A DNA stretch of 41,666 bases from an uncultured Spirochaetota bacterium (GTDB taxonomy: Bacteria; Spirochaetota; Spirochaetia; Treponematales; Rectinemataceae). Made by a program: the position numbers and the translations under genes. The notes under the pieces were generated by a model. It was not told the origin of the DNA. It saw only the letters and a program-made list of their open reading frames with translations, and did not search any database. Positions 6,590 to 14,824 of this stretch are shown one piece after another (position 1 is the first letter of the stretch; each line of letters starts with the position of its first letter). The DNA is taken from the NCBI GenBank assembly GCA_903821875.1, contig CAIJMU010000021.1:1-41666 (forward strand), written 5' to 3'.

Positions 6590-8518
6590 ATGAGAAAAGG
6601 CAAACTCACGGTCCTGGTTTTGGCGGTGGTTTTCAGCACCGTCGCGATGGCTTCATTGCAGGCCCAGGCAGCCGGCAAGTACAACGAGGCACCCCAGCTC
6701 GCCGAGCTGGTCAAGGCAGGAAAGCTGCCTCCCGTCGTACAACGCCTGCCCGACAATCCTCCCGTCGTTCCCGTAACGGACGAGATCGGCCGCTACGGCG
6801 GCGTCTGGCGTCGCGGCTTCCTCGGTCCCTCCGATGCCAACCACTATGTCCGGATGGTCTATGACGGGCTGGTCCGCTTCTCCCCCGATGGCAGCAAGGT
6901 CGAACCCAAGCTTATCGAATCCTGGACCTCTAGCGCGGATTTCAAGACCTGGACCTTCAAGATGCTGAAGGGCGCGAAATGGTCCGACGGTCATCCTTTC
7001 ACCGCCGATGATATCATTTTCTGGTACAAGGACGTCCTGCTCAACAAGGACCTGACTCCGACGCTTCCGAAGTGGATGCAGAACAAGGATGGCACGGCCG
7101 CCCTTGTCACAAGGACCAATGACTACGGATTCCGCTGGGTCTACAAGGAAGCGAATACCACCCTCCTCCTCGAACTCGCCAACAAGGATGGCGGCGACAG
7201 GACCTATGCCGCCTTCCTCCCTGAGCACTACCTCAAGCAGTTCCACGCCGCCTACGCCAGCAAGGCCACGCTCGACAAGCTCGTCGCGGACGCAAAGTTC
7301 AAGAGCTGGGCAGAGCTTTTCGCAGCCAGGAACGCCCCTCCCGAGAACCCCGACAGGCCCGTCATGGCCCCCTGGGCTCCCGCAAGCCGCGTGAGCGACC
7401 AGATTTTTACCCTCAAGCGCAATCCCTACTATGTGGGCGTTGACGCGAAGGGCAACCAGCTTCCCTACATCGACGAGATGCGCTTCACCTTCTTCCAGGA
7501 CAAGCAGGCCCTCAACCTCGCTGCCATCGCGGGCAACTTCGACGAGCAGGAACGTCATATCGACATGGCCACCTACCCAGTGCTGAAAGAGCAGGAAGCC
7601 AAGGACGGCAAATACCGTGTGATCACCTGGCCGACCTTCGGCGGTTCGGACGCCGCCGTGGTGTTCAACCAGACCTTCAAGGGCGATGCCAAGGTTGCTG
7701 ACCTCCTTCGCCAGAAGAACTTCCGCATCGCGATGTCCTACGCCATCGACCGTGACCAGATCAAGGAATCGGTGTTCATGGGCCTCGGCGAGCCCCGCCA
7801 GGCCGTTCCCGCCCCCTGGAGTCCCTTCTATCCGGGCGATGCCGTTGCGAAGAAATACACCGAGTACAATCCCGACGAGGCCAACGTCCTCCTGGACAAG
7901 CTCGGTCTGGACAAGAAGGACAGCGAGGGCTACAGGCTCTACCCGAGTGGCAGCCGCGTGGTCGTGGAGCTGGGAGTCGTCCCCGCCTTCGCCAACTGGC
8001 CCGACGTCGGACAGCTTATCGGCCGTGACTGGCAGAAGGTGGGCATTCAGACCATCGTTCAGATCCGCGAGCGCGCCACCCACTTCCAGATGCGTGAATC
8101 CGATGATCTGCAGATCGAGATCTGGAACGAGGATACGACCGGCTATCCCTTTACCGGAGCGCCGAAATTCGACCCACGCACGAGCCCGGGTCTGGCCCTC
8201 GGCCGCGCCTACCAGAAATGGTACACGAGCAACGGCAAGGAAGGCATGGAGCCCCCCGCCGAGATGAAGCGGGTCACTGAGCTCATCGACCAGGCCAAGT
8301 CCGCCAGCCCCGAACAGCAGGTCAAGATGGCCAAGGAACTGTTCACGATCTGGGCCGAGCAGCTCTACGAGGTCGGAACGATCGGCCTGACGCCGATGGT
8401 CCAGGGCGTCGTGGTGATCAACAAGAACATGCGCAACATCCCCGCTACCCTCGGCAACGACTGGCCACTGCGCACGCCAGGCAACGCCCGGACCGAGCAG
8501 TTCTACTTCAGGCAATAG
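6590..8518 (+). CDS. ABC transporter substrate-binding protein, Opp/Dpp family (SBP_bac_5), probably for GlcNAc-containing saccharides
   Basis: The product is 642 residues with a Sec signal peptide (MRKGKLTVLVLAVVFSTVAMASLQAQA) and no lipobox Cys, so it should be a soluble periplasmic protein. AAGGAGG lies 9 nt before the ATG. Family 5 binding-protein features include GRYGGVWRRG near the mature N-terminus, the YDGLVRFSPDG...VEPKLIESW block, the KGAKWSDGHPFTADDIIFWY motif, and FRIAMSYAIDRDQI near residue 380. The mature N-terminal pattern EAPQLAELVKAGKLPPVVQRLP is one I associate with Opp-like carbohydrate-binding proteins, such as the cello-oligosaccharide type of Thermotogae, rather than peptide-binding OppA. 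The downstream nagA and nagB point to chitobiose, peptidoglycan or glycan fragments. Peptide binding is not excluded. Confidence 0.85.
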   Translation: MRKGKLTVLVLAVVFSTVAMASLQAQAAGKYNEAPQLAELVKAGKLPPVVQRLPDNPPVVPVTDEIGRYGGVWRRGFLGPSDANHYVRMVYDGLVRFSPDGSKVEPKLIESWTSSADFKTWTFKMLKGAKWSDGHPFTADDIIFWYKDVLLNKDLTPTLPKWMQNKDGTAALVTRTNDYGFRWVYKEANTTLLLELANKDGGDRTYAAFLPEHYLKQFHAAYASKATLDKLVADAKFKSWAELFAARNAPPENPDRPVMAPWAPASRVSDQIFTLKRNPYYVGVDAKGNQLPYIDEMRFTFFQDKQALNLAAIAGNFDEQERHIDMATYPVLKEQEAKDGKYRVITWPTFGGSDAAVVFNQTFKGDAKVADLLRQKNFRIAMSYAIDRDQIKESVFMGLGEPRQAVPAPWSPFYPGDAVAKKYTEYNPDEANVLLDKLGLDKKDSEGYRLYPSGSRVVVELGVVPAFANWPDVGQLIGRDWQKVGIQTIVQIRERATHFQMRESDDLQIEIWNEDTTGYPFTGAPKFDPRTSPGLALGRAYQKWYTSNGKEGMEPPAEMKRVTELIDQAKSASPEQQVKMAKELFTIWAEQLYEVGTIGLTPMVQGVVVINKNMRNIPATLGNDWPLRTPGNARTEQFYFRQ

Positions 8519-8548
8519 GGTTCTTTATCCGGTAATCGGGTTTCTGGG

Positions 8549-8591
8549 CCGGTTCCTGGCCCCCCTCCTTCGGGGAGGGGGCGGGAACCGG
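8549..8591 (+). other. Large intercistronic stem-loop between binding protein and permease genes
   Basis: CCGGTTCC at 8549-8556 pairs with GGAACCGG at 8584-8591, and the inner C-rich and G-rich arms pair around a TTCG loop, giving a roughly 20-bp imperfect, GC-rich hairpin. It has no run of U after it, so it is not a standard intrinsic terminator. Hairpins at this place in ABC-transporter operons commonly protect the upstream mRNA from 3' decay and keep the binding protein in excess over the membrane parts; that role is inferred here. Confidence 0.75.
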
Positions 8592-8621
8592 TCTGTATTG
8601 TCCAGGCCATGCGGAGGCGAA

Positions 8622-9608
8622 ATGCTCAGGTTCATCATGCAACGGGTCCTGCTCATGCCTGTACTGCTCGTTGTCTTCTCGGTGATCGTGTTCGCCCTCG
8701 TCCAGGCGCCTCCAGGCGATTTTCTGACAAGCTATGCCGCGACCCTCGCATCCTCGGGTTCATCGATAGGCGAGACCGAGTTGCAGGCTCTCAGGCAGAC
8801 CTATGGCCTCGACAAGCCCATATACGTGCAGTACCTCTACTGGATGGGGAATCTCCTCCGGGGAGATCTCGGCCTGTCGCTTGAGTACCAAAGACCCAAT
8901 GCTGAGTTGATAGGCGAGCGCCTCGTCCTCACGCTGGCACTCGCGGCCTTTTCCTTCATATTTACCTGGATCATCGCCATTCCTGCAGGCATCCTTTCGG
9001 CCCGGCACCAGCACGGGCCGATCGACTATTTTTTCACCTTCTTCAATTACATCGGGGTGGCCATCCCCAATTTCATGCTGGCCCTGATCCTCATGTGGCT
9101 GGGTTTCTCGGTCCTGGGCATCAGCGTCACCGGGCTCTTTTCGCCGGAATTCGAGCAGGCGCCCTGGAACCTGGCCCGGGTCGCGGATCTCATGAAGCAC
9201 ATGTGGCTACCAGCCATCGTCATCGGAATTTCAGGCACTGCCCGGCTGACGCGGGTCATGCGCGCCAACCTCCTGGACGAGCTCAACAAGCTCTATGTCG
9301 TCACAGCCCGGGCCAAGGGCATGTCGGAATGGAAGCTCGTCCTCAAGTACCCGGTCCGCCTGGCCATCAACCCCCTGATCAGCACAATTGGCTGGTATCT
9401 GCCCCAGCTTTTTTCCGGGAGCCTCATCGTCGCGACGGTCATGAACCTTCCCAACATCGGGCCGCTTCTCCTCCGTTCCCTCATCAGCCAGGACATGTAT
9501 CTCGCCGGCAGCCTCCTCTTGATCTACGCCTTCCTGACGATCATCGGGACCCTCCTGTCCGACATACTCCTGGCACTGGCTGATCCGCGGATCAGGATGA
9601 GGGGCTGA
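8622..9608 (+). CDS. oppB: ABC transporter permease, OppB/DppB type
   Basis: The product is 328 residues from ATG at 8622, with GGAGG four bases upstream. A TTG eight codons earlier is in frame but has no ribosome-binding site. It begins with the standard OppB opening (MLRFIMQRVLLMPVLLVVFSVIVFAL), followed by a periplasmic loop ending YGLDKPIYVQYLYWMGNLLRGDLG and then five more hydrophobic spans. The cytoplasmic EAA loop is NKLYVVTARAKGMSEWKLVLKYPVRLAINPLIS, which couples the permease to its ATPase. It should pair with the following OppC in the inner membrane to form the channel for the sugar-oligomer (or peptide) substrate delivered by the upstream binding protein. Only 2 bp separate it from oppC. 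Confidence 0.93.
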   Translation: MLRFIMQRVLLMPVLLVVFSVIVFALVQAPPGDFLTSYAATLASSGSSIGETELQALRQTYGLDKPIYVQYLYWMGNLLRGDLGLSLEYQRPNAELIGERLVLTLALAAFSFIFTWIIAIPAGILSARHQHGPIDYFFTFFNYIGVAIPNFMLALILMWLGFSVLGISVTGLFSPEFEQAPWNLARVADLMKHMWLPAIVIGISGTARLTRVMRANLLDELNKLYVVTARAKGMSEWKLVLKYPVRLAINPLISTIGWYLPQLFSGSLIVATVMNLPNIGPLLLRSLISQDMYLAGSLLLIYAFLTIIGTLLSDILLALADPRIRMRG

Positions 9609-9610
9609 CC

Positions 9611-10747
9611 ATGGAAGAAAGCCTCGACACCGCCCCTCTTCTCAAGGAAGCAATCCCGGAAGACCGGGTATCAGTCGCCTCCAACGCCCAGCTTGTGTGG
9701 TGGCGCTTTACAAAGCACAAGCCGGCCCTCGTGGCCATGGTCGTCCTGTTCATGTTTTTCGTGGTCCTTCTGTTTCCTGCCTTTTTCAGCATCCAGGAAC
9801 CGGAACTGACCGACGCAAAACTGGCCTTCATCCCCTCCCAGAGCCTTCACCTCTTCGATGGAGCGAAGCTCAGGCCCTGGGTGCCGACGGTCGTGGGCAA
9901 GCGGAATCCGACCACGCTGCGGATGGAATGGAAGATCGACGCGAGCAAGAAGATCGCCGTGCGCTTCCTTTCCCAGGGCTACCCCTACAAGATCTTCGGC
10001 CTCATCCCCACCCGCCTCCACATCCTCGGAGCAGTCCGGGCCGATGAGCAGAACCGCATCTACCTCCTGGGCACCGACCGCCTCGGCCGCGACCAGTGGT
10101 CCCGCCTCATGTTCGCCACCCAGACCTCGATGACCATAGGCATGGTGTCGGTTGCCTTGAGCATCTTCCTCGGCGTCCTTCTCGGCGGTATCTCGGGCTA
10201 CTTCGGCGGTTTTGTCGACCTCGTCATCCAGAGGCTGATCGAGCTCCTCCAGTCCCTTCCTACCATCCCGATCTGGCTTGCCCTCTCGGCGGCCCTCCCC
10301 CGTGACTGGCCTCCGACGCGGGTCTTCTTCGCAATTACGATAATCCTCGCCCTCATCGGCTGGACGACCCTGGCCCGCGAGGTCCGCGGGCGCTTCCTCT
10401 CCCTCAGGGAGGAGGACTTCGTCCTCTCCGCCGAGCTGGTCGGCTGCAGCCGGATGCGCATCATCCTGCGGCACATGGTGCCCACCTTCTCGAGCCATAT
10501 CATCGCCACGAGCACACTGGCCATACCGGTCATGATCATCAGCGAGACCTCCCTGAGCTTCCTGGGGCTCGGACTCCGGCCCCCTGCCATCAGTTGGGGC
10601 GTCCTTCTCCAGGAGGCCCAGAACATCCAGACCCTGGCCCTGGCACCCTGGCTCCTCATACCCGGCCTCGTGGTGGTGATCGCCGTCCTGGCCTTCAACA
10701 TCGTCGGCGACGGACTGCGTGACGCGGCGGATCCCTATGGGAAATAA
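9611..10747 (+). CDS. oppC: ABC transporter permease, OppC/DppC type
   Basis: The 378-residue product has an N-terminal cytoplasmic arm and a first membrane span (LVAMVVLFMFFVVLLFPAFF, about 39-58). A long periplasmic insertion of about 100 residues follows, ending with YLLGTDRLGRDQWSRL, the hallmark of OppC proteins. Five further spans contain the EAA loop EEDFVLSAELVGCSRMRIILRHMVPTF. The end matches the family (FNIVGDGLRDAADPYGK). The long insertion after span 1 is typical of the Opp-like sugar-oligomer transporters and longer than in dipeptide systems. It forms a heterodimer with OppB. The stop lies 19 bp before the most likely oppD start. Confidence 0.93.
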   Translation: MEESLDTAPLLKEAIPEDRVSVASNAQLVWWRFTKHKPALVAMVVLFMFFVVLLFPAFFSIQEPELTDAKLAFIPSQSLHLFDGAKLRPWVPTVVGKRNPTTLRMEWKIDASKKIAVRFLSQGYPYKIFGLIPTRLHILGAVRADEQNRIYLLGTDRLGRDQWSRLMFATQTSMTIGMVSVALSIFLGVLLGGISGYFGGFVDLVIQRLIELLQSLPTIPIWLALSAALPRDWPPTRVFFAITIILALIGWTTLAREVRGRFLSLREEDFVLSAELVGCSRMRIILRHMVPTFSSHIIATSTLAIPVMIISETSLSFLGLGLRPPAISWGVLLQEAQNIQTLALAPWLLIPGLVVVIAVLAFNIVGDGLRDAADPYGK

Positions 10748-10766
10748 GACCGACAAGGAAGGGGCG

Positions 10767-11834
10767 ATGGTGACTTTGGAGGGGGGCGGCGAGCCCCTGC
10801 TGTCAGTCCGGAATCTCAAGGTCCACTTCCCCATGGACGAGGGAAGGGTGAGGGCCGTCGATGGAGTCAGTTTCGATGTACAGCCAGGACAGGTGGTCGG
10901 CATAGTCGGCGAGAGCGGCTGCGGAAAGAGCGTCACGATGAAGGCCATCCTCAGGATCGTCGAACCGCCGGGCAGGATCGTGGAAGGGCAGATCATGTAC
11001 CACAGCCGCGCATCGGGCGAGGCAGGAACCTCCAAGGTAAGGGGAACCATCGACCTCGTGGGACTCGCCCCCAACGGCAAGGAGATGCGCGACATCCGGG
11101 GCGCAGAGATCGCCCTCATCCCCCAGGAACCCATGGCTGCCTTCAGCCCGGTCCACACGGTCGGAAACCAGGTCATCGAAGCCATCCGTCTGCACCGCGA
11201 CCTCAGCAAAAGCGCGGCCCGTCAACTCGCTGTGGATACCTTCCGCGATGTGGGAATATCCATGCCCGAGCAGCGCATCGACAGCTATTCCTGGCAGATG
11301 AGCGGGGGGCTCCGGCAGCGCGCCATGATAGCCATGGCCCTCGCCGCGAATCCCCGACTCCTGATAGCCGACGAGCCAACCACGGCCATCGATGTAACGA
11401 CCCAGGCCCAGATCCTGCGCCTTCTCCGCAAGCTGCGCTTCGAGTACAACTCGGCCATCATCTTCATCACCCACGACCTCGGAGTCATTGCCCAGATGGC
11501 AGACTACGTCGTCGTCATGTACCTCGGGAAGGTCATGGCACAGGGGCCCGTGGACGACCTCTTCCACAATCCCCTCCACCCCTACACCCAGGCCCTGCTC
11601 CGTTCCATACCGAGCGTCCAGTCGGCTCCCCGGGTCAAGCTGCCGACCATTTCCGGGTCCATCCCCCATGCCTTCAACCGCCCCAAGGGCTGCCCCTTCC
11701 ATCCGCGCTGTACGAGCTTCATGCCTGGCGTCTGCGACAGGGATGAGCCCGAACTGAAGGCGGTGGACGGGCGGCAACTGGTCAGTTGTTTCCTTTTCCG
11801 CGACACTCCGGAGGTGGCCAATGGCCAGGCCTGA
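10767..11834 (+). CDS. oppD: ABC transporter ATP-binding protein, OppD/DppD type
   Basis: The product is 355 residues from ATG at 10767, preceded by AAGGAAGGGG. Two earlier in-frame ATGs overlap the end of oppC and lack such a site. Walker A is GESGCGKS, the Q-loop region is [12 protein letters not shown], the ABC signature is MSGGLRQR, and Walker B is [12 protein letters not shown], followed by the switch His in FITHDLG. The C-terminal oligopeptide/dipeptide extension includes CPFHPRC and a later Cys (GVCD), which in some family members bind a [4Fe-4S] cluster. It forms the ATPase heterodimer with the next gene product on the inner face of the cytoplasmic membrane. Its last 14 bp overlap oppF, which indicates translational coupling. 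Confidence 0.93.
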   Translation: MVTLEGGGEPLLSVRNLKVHFPMDEGRVRAVDGVSFDVQPGQVVGIVGESGCGKSVTMKAILRIVEPPGRIVEGQIMYHSRASGEAGTSKVRGTIDLVGLAPNGKEMRDIRGAEIALIPQEPMAAFSPVHTVGNQVIEAIRLHRDLSKSAARQLAVDTFRDVGISMPEQRIDSYSWQMSGGLRQRAMIAMALAANPRLLIADEPTTAIDVTTQAQILRLLRKLRFEYNSAIIFITHDLGVIAQMADYVVVMYLGKVMAQGPVDDLFHNPLHPYTQALLRSIPSVQSAPRVKLPTISGSIPHAFNRPKGCPFHPRCTSFMPGVCDRDEPELKAVDGRQLVSCFLFRDTPEVANGQA

Positions 11835-12858
11835 AACGAACCCGGATCCGGCCCCGCCCTTCCTCGAGGTCCGGAGTCTCACTAAATATTACCCAATTAC
11901 GAAGGGTTTCCGCCGCAGGGTGACAGGCCTTGTCAAGGCGGTGGACGACGTCAGCTTCTCGATCCGCGAGGGCGAGACCATGGGCCTGGTCGGCGAGAGC
12001 GGCTGTGGCAAGACCACCACGGCGCGCTGTGTCCTCCGGGCCCTCGAGCCGACGGGCGGCCAGATCCTCTTCCAGACCGCCGACAGCGGGACGGTCGACC
12101 TCGCCCCCCTGTCCCGACGCGAACTTCGGCCGCTCAGGCGTCAGATGCAGATGATCTTCCAGGACCCCTTCGGCTCCCTCAATCCGAGGATGAACCTCTT
12201 CGACATCGTCGGAGAGCCCCTCCTGGTCAATGGCATGCCGAACCGCAAGGAGAGGCAGGAGCGCGTGGCAGAGCTGCTGGGACTCGTGGGCCTTCGCCCC
12301 GAATACATGCAGCGCTTTCCCCACGCCTTCTCGGGGGGCCAAAGGCAGCGCATCGGCATAGCGCGTGCCCTCGCCCTCAACCCCCGGCTTGTCGTGGCCG
12401 ACGAACCGGTGTCTGCCCTCGACGTCTCGGTCCAGGCCCAGGTGCTCAATCTCCTCCTCGAACTCCAGGAACGGCTTGGCCTCACCTATCTTTTCGTGGC
12501 CCACGACCTCTCCGTGGTCAAGCACATCTGCGATCATGTGGCTGTCATGTATGTCGGAAAGCTGGTCGAGACCGCCGATACCAAGACCCTCTTTTATTCT
12601 CCCAAGCACCCCTATACGGCCTCCCTCCTCTCCGCCGTCCCCATCCCCGATCCCCGCCTGCGCTCCGAGGGTATCGAGCTTTCCGGTGAGGTCCCGAGTC
12701 CCGCCAACCCGCCACCCGGCTGCTACTTTCACCCCCGCTGCGCCTACGCCATCGATGTCTGCAAAACGCAGTCGCCGCTGCTCCGTCAGGTATCACCCGG
12801 ACACTTTGTGAGCTGCCATCGCGCAGGGGAGCTGCCCCTCCAGGGGATAGTCACGTGA
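11821..12858 (+). CDS. oppF: ABC transporter ATP-binding protein, OppF/DppF type
   Basis: The product is 345 residues, starting at ATG 11821 after GGAGGTGGCCA. Walker A is [12 protein letters not shown], the Q-loop is [14 protein letters not shown], the signature is [15 protein letters not shown], Walker B is [14 protein letters not shown], and the switch His is in FVAHDLSVV. The C-terminal extension has GCYFHPRC and CKTQSP. These are the diagnostic features of the second Opp ATPase. The stop overlaps the nagA GTG by 4 bp, so transport and catabolic genes are translated in step and belong to one operon. Confidence 0.94.
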   Translation: MARPETNPDPAPPFLEVRSLTKYYPITKGFRRRVTGLVKAVDDVSFSIREGETMGLVGESGCGKTTTARCVLRALEPTGGQILFQTADSGTVDLAPLSRRELRPLRRQMQMIFQDPFGSLNPRMNLFDIVGEPLLVNGMPNRKERQERVAELLGLVGLRPEYMQRFPHAFSGGQRQRIGIARALALNPRLVVADEPVSALDVSVQAQVLNLLLELQERLGLTYLFVAHDLSVVKHICDHVAVMYVGKLVETADTKTLFYSPKHPYTASLLSAVPIPDPRLRSEGIELSGEVPSPANPPPGCYFHPRCAYAIDVCKTQSPLLRQVSPGHFVSCHRAGELPLQGIVT

Positions 12859-14018
12859 GTGTCCTCGCCCTCGTGGGCGGCCGCATTGCCCTTCCCGACA
12901 GGATTGTCGAAGGCAAGGCACTCCTTATCGAGGACGGCTGCATCGCGGGCCTGGCAGAGGACTCTGAGCTTGGTCCGGGCATCGAGCACCTGGATGTCGG
13001 AGGCAGGCTCATCGCTCCCGGTCTCGTGGACATGCACACGCACGGCGCCCTCGGTCGTGCCTTTGACGAGTGCGATGCGAGGGCCTGGGAACTTATCACC
13101 GACGAGAATGCCCGAAGGGGCGTCACCTCGATCCTGGCAACCCTCGTAGCCACGCCTCTGCCCGATCTTCTCGCATCCTTGGACTTCGCCCGCCATTGGA
13201 TGGGCTCGAAACACGGCGGCTCTCAGGTCCTGGGCGTCCACCTCGAAAGCCCCTACATCAGCCCTGCCCAGTGCGGCGCCCTCGATCCTGCCAGCTTGCG
13301 GCTCCCCGGCGACGGCAGTCCGCTTTCAATCCTTCAGTACTCTGACATACTGAAGGTCTGGGTCCTGGCACCCGAACTTCCCGGCGCCCTCGACCTGGTG
13401 GAGACCCTCGCCAGGGCCGGCATCCTCGTCGCAGCTGGCCACAGCGCCGCCCAGGACGGCGTGGTCGCGGCGGCGATGAAGCGGGGCCTCAGCCACGTGA
13501 CGCACATCTGGAGCGCGATGTCGAGCGTCATCCGCGAGGGCCCCTGGCGCAAGCCAGGCCTCCTCGAAGCCGCGCTGACCTTCGATGGCCTGTCGGTGGA
13601 GATGATCGCCGACAACCGGCACCTCCCCCCGACCCTCATGAAGCTGGCCTATAAGTGCCTGGGCCCCGACCGCCTCTGTGCCGTATCCGACGCCGGAAGC
13701 GGAGCGGGCCTCGCCGAGGGTGAGAGCTACGCCCTCGGAGCCCTGACCTTCGAGGTCCGCGACGGCGTCGGCCAGTCCCAGGACCGGAAGGTTTTCGGCG
13801 GCAGTTCCACCCTCTTGAACCAGATGATTCCCGTGCTGACCGAGGTAGTTGGTATCTCCCTGCCCGAGGCACTCAGGATGGTCAGCCTCACACCCGCCCG
13901 CGCCATCGGCCTGGAGGGGCGAAAGGGCAGCATCGAAAAGGGCAAGGATGCCGACCTGGCGATTTTCAACGATGATTTCTTCCCCTGGCGGACGATGATC
14001 CGGGGCCAGTGGATCTGA
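12855..14018 (+). CDS. nagA: N-acetylglucosamine-6-phosphate deacetylase (divergent NagA)
   Basis: The 387-residue amidohydrolase starts with GTG inside the oppF stop (GTGA overlap). It should convert GlcNAc-6-phosphate to glucosamine-6-phosphate and acetate in the cytosol. Visible active-site parts are the HxH motif in GLVDMHTHG (about residue 60), the metal-binding Glu in [10 protein letters not shown], the His in AGHSAA, the His in VTHIWSAM, and the catalytic Asp in AVSDAG. The C-terminus has the usual [28 protein letters not shown]. It departs from the common sequence where most NagA have HLFNAM (here HIWSAM) and around [11 protein letters not shown], so it belongs to a divergent subfamily and the acyl or sugar specificity could differ. 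The adjacent deaminase gene supports the NagA role. Confidence 0.85.
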   Translation: MSVLALVGGRIALPDRIVEGKALLIEDGCIAGLAEDSELGPGIEHLDVGGRLIAPGLVDMHTHGALGRAFDECDARAWELITDENARRGVTSILATLVATPLPDLLASLDFARHWMGSKHGGSQVLGVHLESPYISPAQCGALDPASLRLPGDGSPLSILQYSDILKVWVLAPELPGALDLVETLARAGILVAAGHSAAQDGVVAAAMKRGLSHVTHIWSAMSSVIREGPWRKPGLLEAALTFDGLSVEMIADNRHLPPTLMKLAYKCLGPDRLCAVSDAGSGAGLAEGESYALGALTFEVRDGVGQSQDRKVFGGSSTLLNQMIPVLTEVVGISLPEALRMVSLTPARAIGLEGRKGSIEKGKDADLAIFNDDFFPWRTMIRGQWI

Positions 14019-14047
14019 CGACACCGAACCCAAGGAGAGCCCTTCCC

Positions 14048-14824
14048 ATGAGCATCAAACCCCTGCGTGAAATGACCTATGGCAGCCTGCCCGCGGCTGT
14101 CTATGCCTCGAACGAGGAACTCGGGAAGGCGGCTGCGCTGGAGGCGGCGGCGGTGATCGCAAAGGCCATCGGGGCACGAGGCGAGGCGAATATCATAATT
14201 GCTACGGGCAATTCCCAGCTGAGCTTCCTCGCCGCCCTCGGAAGCATGAGGGAGATCCGCTGGTCGGCTGTCAATGTCTTCCACATGGACGAATACGTCG
14301 GCATCGACCCCGCCCACCCCGCAAGCTTTCCCCTCTTCCTCAGGAAACACCTCATCGACAAGGTCCAGCCCAAGGCTTTTTTCCCCGTACCCAATTCGGG
14401 ACTGGAGGCCGATTGCAGGGCCTACGAAGCCCTCCTCCGTGCCCACCCCGCTGACCTTTGTGCCCTGGGCTTCGGAGAAAACGGACACCTGGCCTTCAAT
14501 GATCCGCCCTGGGCTAAGTTCGACGATCCAGTATGGGTCAAGGTCGTAAAGCTCGACGAGCGATCGCGCAGGCAGCAGGTAGGGGAGGGCCACTTCGCCA
14601 GCCTCGCGGTGGTGCCGACCGATGCAATTACCCTGACCATCCCCGCCCTCCTCTCCGCCACGCGGGTCCTCGCCATCGTCCCCGAGGCGCGAAAGGCCGA
14701 GGCCGTGGAGCGCTGCCTCCTTGGTCCCATCACCGAGGACTGTCCCGGGTCCATCCTGCGCCAGACGCCACAGGCCCGGCTCTACCTGGACAGCGAGTCC
14801 TCGTCGCGGCTCACGCTGGCGTGA
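14048..14824 (+). CDS. nagB: Glucosamine-6-phosphate deaminase/isomerase family (NagB-like)
   Basis: The product is 258 residues from ATG at 14048, preceded by AAGGAGAG. An in-frame ATG at 14009 overlaps nagA and has no ribosome-binding site. It should convert glucosamine-6-phosphate to fructose-6-phosphate and ammonia. Visible motifs are the phosphate-loop region IIIATGNSQLSFL, FHMDEYVGI (Asp81, matching E. coli Asp72) and GFGENGHLAFNDPP (142-154). Compared with E. coli NagB, Asn145 takes the place of Asp141 and Asp152 that of Glu148, while His147 is kept. The GENGH...FNDPP form followed by DERSRRQQVGEGHF is common in a separate branch of the family. That branch is usually annotated as deaminase, but its activity is less well established. 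The stop overlaps the next start by 4 bp. Confidence 0.82.
   Translation: MSIKPLREMTYGSLPAAVYASNEELGKAAALEAAAVIAKAIGARGEANIIIATGNSQLSFLAALGSMREIRWSAVNVFHMDEYVGIDPAHPASFPLFLRKHLIDKVQPKAFFPVPNSGLEADCRAYEALLRAHPADLCALGFGENGHLAFNDPPWAKFDDPVWVKVVKLDERSRRQQVGEGHFASLAVVPTDAITLTIPALLSATRVLAIVPEARKAEAVERCLLGPITEDCPGSILRQTPQARLYLDSESSSRLTLA

Noticed and set aside
6653-8515. 620-residue minus-strand frame antisense to the binding-protein gene
   Set aside because: It has no domain, signal or ribosome-binding site. The plus-strand gene has a signal peptide and clear family motifs. The long minus-strand frames at 9671-11209 and 30942-32429 were rejected for the same reason.
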